A stretch of DNA of 19,120 nt, from contig CAYFJO010000196.1 in the NCBI GenBank assembly GCA_964343305.1, forward strand, positions 1 to 19,120. Reading direction: 5' to 3'. Below the pieces are notes generated by a model that saw only the letters and a list, made by a program, of their open reading frames with translations, ran no database searches and was not told where the DNA came from. Each line of letters opens with the position of its first letter. Within the stretch, counting starts at the first letter, position 1. This DNA is from CAYFJO01 sp964343305 (GTDB lineage: Bacteria; Planctomycetota; Planctomycetia; Pirellulales; Pirellulaceae). The translations under genes were made by a program, and so were the position numbers. Of the stretch, positions 1-6,951 are shown piece by piece.

Positions 1-750
1 ATCCTGGGAAACCTTTTCAAATCCTTCTGCCGCCATCTTTAGACTCTCGTGCCGCCTCATGTCCGCTTCGGCATACGTGTCTCCGATTTCTTCCAGGACG
101 GCTGGCAAGAGCAAGCGACTTTCCAAGAAGTTCGAACGATACGTGTTTCGTTGTTCAATGAGTTTTCGATTCCCCGGTTTCGCGGGAAAGAGAAGCTTTG
201 GAATCGCTTTCAGCTTGGCTTCGAGTTCGTCGCGGACGGTTTCGAAGATCTTCGCTGCTTTGTTGTATTGTCCGCGTGCCTCGGCCAGAAGTCTGTTCTT
301 TTCTTCTCGTGAAATGGTGGACTGTTTCGACCGCTCAACATTGGTCCGTGCACGTTCGACCAGGACGTTGGCAATTCGCGACTTTGCCGATTGCACGAGT
401 GGATGGTCTTTTTGAACTTTGGAGAATAGTTCCAGGTATTTCGTCGCTTGGTCGAGTCTTTCTTTGCGCTTGGCGATGTCGCGTTCCATGCGCGACGCTT
501 GAATGAGCGTGATGCCGCGTTCGTAGTCCACGATTGCCAGCACATCCTTGGCGACTTTCATGTCCTTGGTGATGCGATCCAGGTACTCCATCGCCTCGTC
601 GTAAAGGCCACGCTCACGCAGGCCGTTCAAAAACTGAAGTTCCCTTTCTTGTGCGTCGGTGACCGAAATGAAAACAAGGCTGACACACATGACAATTGCC
701 GAAGCGATGGGCCACATTTGCGACGCGGGCAATTTGTGTTGGAGAGACAT
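1..750 (-). CDS. Exported helical-repeat (TPR-like) protein, 3' part outside window
   Basis: This is an open frame of 250 codons that leaves the window at base 1 without a stop. ATG is at 750-748, preceded by a good Shine-Dalgarno AGGAG eight bases upstream, which fixes the start. Residues 1 to about 34 form a signal peptide: a basic start, the hydrophobic stretch IASAIVMCVSLVFISV, then a likely cut in TDA/QE. The mature part is almost entirely charged amphipathic helix. It begins ERELQFLNGLRERGLYDEAM and later has paired-helix segments such as LDQATKYLELFSKVQKDHPL, resembling the large periplasmic tetratricopeptide-like proteins common in planctomycetes. Such repeats usually bind proteins. 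No catalytic motif is visible and the partner is unknown. It is the last gene of the minus-strand series. It lies 260 bp beyond the beta-helix gene with a palindromic element between, so co-transcription is doubtful. The coding call is firm; the TPR label is an inference. Confidence 0.8.
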   Translation of the reverse strand, partial: MSLQHKLPASQMWPIASAIVMCVSLVFISVTDAQERELQFLNGLRERGLYDEAMEYLDRITKDMKVAKDVLAIVDYERGITLIQASRMERDIAKRKERLDQATKYLELFSKVQKDHPLVQSAKSRIANVLVERARTNVERSKQSTISREEKNRLLAEARGQYNKAAKIFETVRDELEAKLKAIPKLLFPAKPGNRKLIEQRNTYRSNFLESRLLLPAVLEEIGDTYAEADMRRHESLKMAAEGFEKVSQD

Positions 751-878
751 CGTTTATCTCCTGGAATGCGGATTGGAATGCAGCCTGGTTCGTTGATTGG
801 GGCGTGATTTATTCCTTCAAAATCACATTCGTTCCACTAGTCGTGGATTTCTTGTTTTCTTGCGCGCAATTTTGGGAC

Positions 879-948
879 AACGCAGAGGAACGAAAGGCGC
901 AAAGAAAGTTGGAAATGATAATCTCTGCACTCTTCGTTTCTCTGCGTT
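879..948. repeat. Dispersed palindromic (REP-like) element, copy 1
   Basis: Two imperfectly complementary 27-base arms, 879-905 and 922-948, flank a 16-base spacer. The arms share the core AACGCAGAG-AACGAA. A second copy of the same palindrome lies at 12007-12064. This copy sits about 60 bp past the stop codon of the beta-helix gene and about 130 bp upstream of the next start, so the transcript could fold into a long hairpin there. No transposase or target duplication is visible. Confidence 0.75.
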
Positions 949-984
949 ACATGAAACAGCATGTCCACTCAACGTCTTTTGGTT

Positions 985-998
985 GCGGCCAAGGCCGC
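985..998. other. Short GC hairpin after the beta-helix gene
   Basis: This is a perfect 6-bp inverted repeat, GCGGCC-AA-GGCCGC, 12 bases beyond the stop codon of the beta-helix gene. It could be a stop signal or mRNA-stabilising hairpin for that transcript. There is no U-tract on the minus-strand side, so it is not a textbook intrinsic terminator. Confidence 0.35.
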
Positions 999-1010
999 GC
1001 CGCTAAACAA

Positions 1011-2378
1011 CTAGTCGGTTTCAAGCACGTTATTTAATTGTGCAACGCGAGCCTTTTCGTCCAGTTGAAGCGATTCGAATTTGCCGCTGCCGATCGTATT
1101 GTTGGCCAAAAGGTTCGCGTTGCCTGGGCCTCGAAATCGAATCATGCCTTTGGCTTTCTGAACATCTCGATCGTCCGACAGGGCACATCCGTTCACGCTG
1201 ATGGACTTCGAGTTCTGGACGTCGATGCCATAGGGAACGCCGCCGATAAACTGGCTGCCACTGACCGTGATCCGCCGGCAGTTTTCGATTTCGAGCAGTG
1301 ATGCTCCAGTCTTTTGGCCGTCAGGATCTTTGTCTTCGATCGTACAACCACTAATCGTGCAGTTTTTCGAATCGACGAGGCGAACGCCAGTGTGAGCGGC
1401 CGGCGTGTGACGACGAAAACTGTTCGCGCCGATGTTAATATGGTCGGACTTTTCAACCAGTAAGTTTCGGTTGCCGCATGAATAAATGCAATTGCCGCTG
1501 ATTACAACGCCGTGACAGCCGGTCAAGTGCACGTTGTTTTCCTGGCTGCCGATGATGTTGCCCGTGATGGTCCACAAGCCCGGCGGCCGGCTCTCGTCCG
1601 GGTTTTCGATGATGCGAATGTTCGCACCGCCAGGCGAGAAAGTTGCTTGGATCGTGTTCGACGCGACAGTGATTTCGTTCACGCTTGCGCCGTCGGCCGT
1701 CGTGTCGATGTAAATCTCTGCCGTCGGCGTCGGCTCGGTTTCGTGAGCGCGATAGTTGTTGTACTCGATGTCATTGCCGGTGATTTGCAGGTTGCGAACT
1801 TCCGATCCTGAGATGCGAATCCCGCCTTCGCGGTTGTAACTGATGTGATTGCTCGCGATGTTAATCTGGTGCAGATTCACTTTGTCCAGAAAGATGCCGA
1901 TGCCCGTGTTGAAATAAATGTGACAGTGGCTGATCAGAACATTACGATTTCGCTGATGCAATCGAATTCCATGCCGCACTTTTCGAATCAAAACACCCTC
2001 GAACACCGACTGCATCGTTTGGATCAGCTCAATTCCGTCGGCATCGGAACTGTCGCCCTCGATCACGAGGTTTTTAATTGTCGGCAATGCTTGCGACCAA
2101 ACTTCAGGCTTAACGCTGCCAGGATCGCCCGTGCCACCGTGCGTTCCGACCAGTCGAAACGCTGGCCCCGATCCCGTCATCACCACGCGCGCCGTCCCCA
2201 TGCCGTCGATGCAAAGCGGCCCGTCGTCTTTCAACAGGATCTCAATCGTCTGGCTGATGAGATACGTGCCGCGCGGCAATTCGATCAAACCGTCACCGCC
2301 GGCCACCGCGTGCTGGATCGCCTCGGTGTCGTCTGTCTTGCCATCGCCGCTGGCTCCGAAGTCTCTGACGTTGCTCAT
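1011..2378 (-). CDS. Right-handed parallel beta-helix protein (pectate-lyase-3-like)
   Basis: The protein has 455 residues. It opens with NVRDFGASGDGKTDDTEAIQ, the classic N-terminal motif of the pectate lyase 3/glycosyl hydrolase 28-like beta-helix superfamily. It then continues as coil after coil of short strands with Asn/Cys ladders, for example ISHCHIYFNTGIGIFL, ITGNDIEYNN, ISGNCIYSCGNRNLLVE and ISGCTIEDKD. The family binds or cleaves polysaccharides, but no active site can be assigned from the sequence. ATG at 2378 is preferred because AAAGGAG lies just upstream. The frame stays open to 2483, but the extra 35 residues look non-coding. Neither start gives a signal peptide, which is odd for a carbohydrate-active beta-helix. 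The gene lies 150 bp downstream of the GGDEF gene on the same strand. Fold confidence is high; enzymatic activity is unknown. Confidence 0.85.
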   Translation of the reverse strand: MSNVRDFGASGDGKTDDTEAIQHAVAGGDGLIELPRGTYLISQTIEILLKDDGPLCIDGMGTARVVMTGSGPAFRLVGTHGGTGDPGSVKPEVWSQALPTIKNLVIEGDSSDADGIELIQTMQSVFEGVLIRKVRHGIRLHQRNRNVLISHCHIYFNTGIGIFLDKVNLHQINIASNHISYNREGGIRISGSEVRNLQITGNDIEYNNYRAHETEPTPTAEIYIDTTADGASVNEITVASNTIQATFSPGGANIRIIENPDESRPPGLWTITGNIIGSQENNVHLTGCHGVVISGNCIYSCGNRNLLVEKSDHINIGANSFRRHTPAAHTGVRLVDSKNCTISGCTIEDKDPDGQKTGASLLEIENCRRITVSGSQFIGGVPYGIDVQNSKSISVNGCALSDDRDVQKAKGMIRFRGPGNANLLANNTIGSGKFESLQLDEKARVAQLNNVLETD

Positions 2379-2528
2379 CAAGTTTGCTCCTTTGGATTGC
2401 GTTTCTGGTGCCCTAGAGAATAACACGCCCTCGCAGTAATCGCGATTGATATAGCCGGAACGGTGGAGAAATCTGTTGCCCAACCGCGCGGCGCAAAGGA
2501 ACGTCGCACGTCCGTCGATCGGCGAGGA

Positions 2529-3506
2529 TCAGACGAGCGAGGACAGCCTGTAGGGCGTCGCGCGGGTCAACACCATCGCTTCGATAAGATGAAAACGATT
2601 GTCCACTTCCGCAAAACAGCAGTTCCGACCCGCGTCTTTTGCCCGGTAAAGGGCGGCATCCGCGCGGCTCACAAGACTCAACGCGTCGTCTTCGAGCGTC
2701 GCCATCGTCACACCAATGCTGACGCTGACTTGATAGTATCCGCCGTTCCACTGACAGGTGTTGGCAAAGATCGCAAGCCGCAATCGCTCGGCAACGACTT
2801 CGGCCCCGTAGATATCCGTGGCCGGTAAGACCAGCGCAAACTCTTCACCGCCGAAACGCGCCACCAGGTCCGATCGGCGCAAATCTTTCGGTAGCAATTC
2901 GGCGACCTTGCGCAGCACATGGTCGCCGACGAGATGGCCATGTTCGTCGTTGAAAGCCTTGAAGTGATCGATATCAATCAACAGCAATGAAAACGGCACT
3001 TGTCGCCGCGTCATCGCCAACTGCCGCTGCAATTCGTGATCCAGCGCGCGACGATTGGCAACGCCAGTGAGTCCATCGAGCAACGCGGCATCCTTGTATT
3101 GCACCAGTTTCTTTTGCCGCGTCATCGCATGTTTCAGCAGGCTGCGAAACAAAGCCGCGCACACATCCTGCTTGCAAAGCGCCTCTTGGGCTCCCGCCAG
3201 GATCAACTCGTTGCTGGCATCCAGTGCAATCGATTCGGCCAGGACGATGATCGGAACACCAGGCTGAATGTCACAAAGGCAGTGAATCGCTTCGAATTCA
3301 TGCCAGCCCGGTTCGTGGCAATGAATCAGGATCGCGTCGAAGTCGCGCGTTTGAAGGCGCTCGATGGCGTGCTTCAAATCACGAGTGTATTCGACCAGGC
3401 GCGGCTCGCCGCTGGCGTAGGTGATCAATTTCGCGGTGGGCTCGTCCAGCGGAGAATCGCCCGCGGACAAGACCAACACCGGATTTATGGTGTCACTTGA
3501 CATCAT
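2529..3506 (-). CDS. Diguanylate cyclase with degenerate receiver-like N-terminus
   Basis: This enzyme makes c-di-GMP from two GTP. The C-terminal GGDEF domain starts at LLDGLTGVANRRALD (about residue 143 from the chosen ATG). It contains IDIDHFKAFNDEHGH, the signature ARFGGEEFALVLP and the closing SVSIGV and ADAALYRAKDAGRN motifs. GGEEF is an active variant. An RxxD product-inhibition I-site (RRSD) lies exactly five residues before it. The first about 130 residues have a receiver-like alpha/beta pattern (PVLVLSAGD, FDAILIHCHEPGW, VPIIVLAE). The phosphoacceptor Asp position appears to be His (ILIHCHEPG), so phosphorylation is unlikely. A TTG at 3518 and ATGs at 3506 and 3503 are possible starts. 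None has a strong Shine-Dalgarno, and 3506 is chosen. The gene follows the EAL gene by 64 bp, so the two are probably one operon. Confidence 0.9.
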   Translation of the reverse strand: MMSSDTINPVLVLSAGDSPLDEPTAKLITYASGEPRLVEYTRDLKHAIERLQTRDFDAILIHCHEPGWHEFEAIHCLCDIQPGVPIIVLAESIALDASNELILAGAQEALCKQDVCAALFRSLLKHAMTRQKKLVQYKDAALLDGLTGVANRRALDHELQRQLAMTRRQVPFSLLLIDIDHFKAFNDEHGHLVGDHVLRKVAELLPKDLRRSDLVARFGGEEFALVLPATDIYGAEVVAERLRLAIFANTCQWNGGYYQVSVSIGVTMATLEDDALSLVSRADAALYRAKDAGRNCCFAEVDNRFHLIEAMVLTRATPYRLSSLV

Positions 3507-3570
3507 GATTTCGTGCAAGTCGAGTAACGGTTTCTAGTGTATCGTTCGGAAATACAATTCTTTGCACTCC

Positions 3571-4701
3571 TCAGATTTCTGTAACCAAGTCCGTGACGAT
3601 GGGCAGGCGAGCCGGGGTGGGCTCACCTACCGAAGGAGAGAACTCGGAAGCCGGTGGCGAAGGACCGGGTCGCCCAAATAGGTATCCTTGCGCAAAGTCG
3701 GCGCCGTGCTCCAGCGCCCATTGCCATTCGCCTTCAAACTCAACGCCTTCGACGATCGATTGGACACCGAGATCGTGCGCGAGTTCCAAGACCTTGGCCG
3801 CCACATGGCTCTTGTAACCATCGCAGTCCACATCACGAATGAGCCCCATGTCCAATTTGACAAAGTCCGGCTTGATTTGTGCCAGCAGATTCAACGAACT
3901 ATATCCAGCTCCCAAATCGTCCAGCGCGACGCGATAACCCGCCTCGCGAAAAGAGTTCAGGATGCGAAGCAATTCTTCCAGCCGCGTGATGGATTCACTT
4001 TCGACCACTTCGAAGACAAACTGATCGGGAGACAACGTCGACTGCGATGCGGCGCAGTGTGTGGTCCGCAGGTGGGTCAACGAATTGTCGATCGACCGGG
4101 GGTTGAAATTGATGAAAACTGCCGTGTCGAGCGTGTTCCGTCGAGCGGATTGAATGGCGGTCAAACGCGCCGACTCGTCCAGCGCAGGAAGAAGCTGTGT
4201 CGCGCGGGCAACGGCGTAAAGGTGGAAAGGCAGGATCAATTGCCCTTCCTCGTCAAACCCCCGCAAGAGGCACTCGTAGGCAAATACCTGTTGCGGAGAT
4301 TCACATCGCACGATGGGTTGGAAATAAGTCGCCAGCCGATTTTCGTTCAACAACGTGCAAAGCTGATGCCCCTCCAGCGCGCTGATCATGTCGGTCAGGG
4401 TCAAGGCGTTCATCATGTCCGCATACGTGGGCACCTCATTCCGATGAGACAGCCGGCATCGAATGGACTGCTGGTCCGACGCCTCCAAAGTGTCGGAGCA
4501 GGCGGTGGAAAACTTGGCAAGTTCGCCAGTCGAAAAGCACACCTTCATGACTTTGGGAAACGGCTGATGATACTCAAGCCCCACCGCCGAGATCACGTGC
4601 CGTAGCCGTCGATCCGTAGAACTTGCGGCAGCGGTCAAAAAAAGGTCGCCTGAATCAAGCAACCCAGCCTGGGTTGGGTCACATGGTGCATTTAGATTCA
4701 T
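3571..4701 (-). CDS. EAL-domain c-di-GMP phosphodiesterase
   Basis: The protein has 376 residues from ATG 4701. The EAL domain fills the C-terminal two thirds, starting at NRLATYFQPIV. Metal- and substrate-site residues appear in order. The signature ExLxR is present as ECLLR (143-147), followed by INFNP, FEVVES, LDDLGAGYSSL (about 260-270), KLD (282-284), VEGVE (317-321) and AQGYLFGRP. No catalytic acidic residue is obviously missing, so hydrolysis of c-di-GMP to pGpG is likely. Residues 1 to about 110 are a separate, Cys-containing N-terminal region of the kind that precedes 'RLxxxFQPIV' in a known EAL subfamily. It is presumably sensory or structural. A GTG at 4764 would add 21 mostly hydrophobic residues; neither start has a clear ribosome binding site. 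It is the first gene of a minus-strand series with the GGDEF gene next. The proline-rich tail after GRP is unconserved. Confidence 0.9.
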   Translation of the reverse strand: MNLNAPCDPTQAGLLDSGDLFLTAAASSTDRRLRHVISAVGLEYHQPFPKVMKVCFSTGELAKFSTACSDTLEASDQQSIRCRLSHRNEVPTYADMMNALTLTDMISALEGHQLCTLLNENRLATYFQPIVRCESPQQVFAYECLLRGFDEEGQLILPFHLYAVARATQLLPALDESARLTAIQSARRNTLDTAVFINFNPRSIDNSLTHLRTTHCAASQSTLSPDQFVFEVVESESITRLEELLRILNSFREAGYRVALDDLGAGYSSLNLLAQIKPDFVKLDMGLIRDVDCDGYKSHVAAKVLELAHDLGVQSIVEGVEFEGEWQWALEHGADFAQGYLFGRPGPSPPASEFSPSVGEPTPARLPIVTDLVTEI

Positions 4702-4944
4702 GAAGATCAAGATCTGAAATGTGCATAAGACGAGAGATTGCAGCCCATTGAAAATATAGGTCACAAACGGACCAAGGTCGGAGATTTTTCGTTAAAACCT
4801 TGTTGGCTCCACACGACCGATGGCCTGTCGTTTCGGAATGCCCGGCCGACAGAATCAAGACTAAGAGCTTGGCAAGCAATGATTTCGCTCGCTTGCGTTT
4901 GCCATTAAGTTCAGTTAAACACATATAGAAAACGAGACGAACTG

Positions 4945-6807
4945 ATGCGAAGACTCCAGGATTTGCGTATGTTTCACCGTGTTTGCATCTTCGTGTGTAT
5001 GCTGGCCATGGGGTCCGCGCGGGCGGACGATCCCGCAGCCTTTGATTTCACGCGGATGGTCGCTCATTGGGCAAAGTATGGTGATGGGGGATACTTGTCT
5101 TTCATTGACGATGCCGAGCCGGAGCTTGTGCAACTCGGTTTCTATGGCGGTCATTTTTGGAGCCTCGCCCATACGCCCCAGTACAAAGGTTACCCCGCAC
5201 ATTTCCCCGTCCAGGGACTCGATGAATGTGCGGATTGGTTCGCGGACAAGAACCGCTCGCTACGTCGCCGCAACGTCAAGGTCGTCGGACATTTCAATGT
5301 CGAATTCCTGGTCGGCGAGCCGGATGGACCGGACGGGCCGCGCGGTTTTTTCAAATTCTATCGTGAATTGTGGGACGAGAAACTGTTGGGACCGAAGCCC
5401 GTTGACGATCCGCTGGAGTTGTTGGAGCGCGGCGCGGATGGCACACCAATCATTCACAACAGTTACAAGATCGGCGGCATGCACGAGTATTGGGCGTGTC
5501 TGCGAAATCCCCATTGGCAAACGGTGTTGAAAGCCTGGGTCAAGCGCGGAATCGATCTTGGCCTGGATGGCTTCATTGCAAACTATTTCTATCGTCACAA
5601 TTGTTTGTGCGAACATTGCCAAAGCAGCTTTCGCAAATACTTGGCCATGAATCACTCGTCCAAAGCGTTGCAAGATCGGTTTGGAATCGCCAACCTGGAT
5701 CGCCACAAGTTCGACGAGCTGGTTTGCTGGCATGACCCCAACGAATCGACGCCGCTGCGGTTGGAAATGTTGCGGTGGTCGCAAATCTCGAACAAGCAAG
5801 TGTTCGATGAAGTGTTGGTTCGGCACGGTCGATCGTTGAAGCCGGATCTGTTGGTCGCACAGTGGAACCACCTGGGCAACTTTTCACAGATCCGTGGCGA
5901 CGAACGTTGTTTGCTGCCCGCCGAGCTGTGGTCGAAGGACGAGAGCTATTTGTGGTATAGCGCCGGCGGCAGTGCGTTTTACACCGATTTGGAAAACAAT
6001 TTCGCGGGCGATGTTACGCTGCAAGCTCGCTACATCCGCGGTGCGTCGGGCGACAAGCCGTTCACGATCGGCAAATATGAGAACACCCGAATTCGATCCG
6101 CGATTGCCGAACTGGCGGCCAACGGCGGCGCTCCGATGGGATTCTACACACGTTTTACGGACCCGGCGGCCAGAGCCGAGATCGTGCGGTATTACCAGTT
6201 CCTCAAGAAGTACGATCAATTGTTCAAAACGAACACGTCGCATGCGGAAGTCTTGTTGTTGTTTCCGCGCAGATCCGTCCACGAAGGCCGCGTAGAGGAC
6301 GTTCAGCGGTTTCGCGACATTGGCAAGCAACTGCTGGACCAGCACGTGTTGTTCGATGTCCTGCCAGATGATCTGGCGACAAGCGACGTCCTGTCGCGAT
6401 ACGATCACATTTATCGACCGAGTGAGTTATCTGGCAACGTCGAACGTCCAAAGGCGACAAGTCGTTTTGATGCACCATGGTCTGTTCGCGTGGCGGCAAG
6501 CCGGCCGCAGCACGGCCGTGATCTGACGCTCCACTTCGTGAACTATCATCGCGAAGAACCGCCCAAAGCGAAGAATGGCCGTCCCAGCGCTGGCCGCGGC
6601 GCGGAAGATGAAAAACCAATCGCCGTCGATCCGATTGAAGTTGACGTTGTTGTTGCGGGGGGCGCCGTCAATCAGGTCGCTTTCATGACGCCGGAACACC
6701 CAAAACCCATCTCGCTGGAATTTACCCAGGCCAAAGGCCGCGTACGGTTCACCGTGCCTTCCTTCCTTGTCTATGGACTGGCAAACATTGATCTCCGTTC
6801 GAATTGA
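4945..6807 (+). CDS. Exported glycoside-hydrolase-like protein (TIM-barrel type), family uncertain
   Basis: The protein has 620 residues, with a signal peptide MFHRVCIFVCMLAMGSARA ending before DDPAAFD. Residues 45-380 read like a (beta/alpha)8 glycosidase. They include KVVGHFNVEF, the strand GLDGFIANYFYRHN, then CLCEHC (Cys220, 222, 225), VAQWNHLG and APMGFYTRF. A Cys cluster after a 'DGF..NY' strand is seen in planctomycete beta-galactosidase-like and putative glycosyl-hydrolase proteins, where it may bind metal. From about 415 a Rossmann-like segment (SHAEVLLLFP) resembles the beta-galactosidase trimerisation fold. It is followed by a C-terminal beta-sandwich with TLHFVNYH. I cannot name a GH family or substrate. 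The start is ambiguous. ATG 4945 has only a weak site. ATG 4969 has AGGA at good spacing and also keeps the whole signal peptide. The gene is divergent from the EAL gene across about 240 bp. Confidence 0.8.
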   Translation: MRRLQDLRMFHRVCIFVCMLAMGSARADDPAAFDFTRMVAHWAKYGDGGYLSFIDDAEPELVQLGFYGGHFWSLAHTPQYKGYPAHFPVQGLDECADWFADKNRSLRRRNVKVVGHFNVEFLVGEPDGPDGPRGFFKFYRELWDEKLLGPKPVDDPLELLERGADGTPIIHNSYKIGGMHEYWACLRNPHWQTVLKAWVKRGIDLGLDGFIANYFYRHNCLCEHCQSSFRKYLAMNHSSKALQDRFGIANLDRHKFDELVCWHDPNESTPLRLEMLRWSQISNKQVFDEVLVRHGRSLKPDLLVAQWNHLGNFSQIRGDERCLLPAELWSKDESYLWYSAGGSAFYTDLENNFAGDVTLQARYIRGASGDKPFTIGKYENTRIRSAIAELAANGGAPMGFYTRFTDPAARAEIVRYYQFLKKYDQLFKTNTSHAEVLLLFPRRSVHEGRVEDVQRFRDIGKQLLDQHVLFDVLPDDLATSDVLSRYDHIYRPSELSGNVERPKATSRFDAPWSVRVAASRPQHGRDLTLHFVNYHREEPPKAKNGRPSAGRGAEDEKPIAVDPIEVDVVVAGGAVNQVAFMTPEHPKPISLEFTQAKGRVRFTVPSFLVYGLANIDLRSN

Positions 6808-6841
6808 TGGATGTCCGCGCGGCGTTTGGAAGTCGAGACCT

Positions 6842-6877
6842 AGAAATCAGACGCTATTACAAGTACCCTTGATTTCT
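6842..6877. other. Inverted repeat between glycosidase-like and acyltransferase genes
   Basis: Perfect 8-base arms AGAAATCA (6842-6849) and TGATTTCT (6870-6877) flank a 20-base loop, 35 bp past the stop of the upstream gene. A short T-rich run (GGTTTAAT) follows. It is too weak to call a terminator firmly and could be an operator for the next gene. Confidence 0.25.
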
Positions 6878-6951
6878 GGTTTAATCACGGTGAAAGCGTT
6901 GTCAGACAGTTGCATTCACTTCCCCGATTGAGACTCCTCTGCGTTGAATTC

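Noticed and set aside
1845..2423. 192-codon plus-strand frame opposite the beta-helix gene
   Set aside because: It is a reverse-complement shadow of a GC-rich coding region; the composition is not protein-like, while the opposite strand has clear family motifs.
2379..2483. N-terminal extension of the beta-helix protein by 35 residues
   Set aside because: The extra residues are not a signal peptide, and a strong ribosome binding site sits directly before the ATG at 2378.
3688..4605. 305-codon open frame on the plus strand opposite the EAL gene
   Set aside because: It is antisense to a gene with a complete, ordered set of EAL motifs; its translation is Arg/Gln-rich with no domain and has no ribosome binding site.
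4679..4924. 81-codon minus-strand frame overlapping the EAL start region
   Set aside because: It overlaps the EAL gene start in another frame, has no ribosome binding site and no domain.
5260..5871. 203-codon minus-strand frame inside the glycosidase-like gene
   Set aside because: It is a shadow frame; the plus-strand frame is continuous with a signal peptide and fold-like motifs.
6934..6944. TCCTCTGCGTT matching one arm of the dispersed palindrome
   Set aside because: Only 11 bases match and no partner arm is present; chance or a decayed half-copy cannot be separated.
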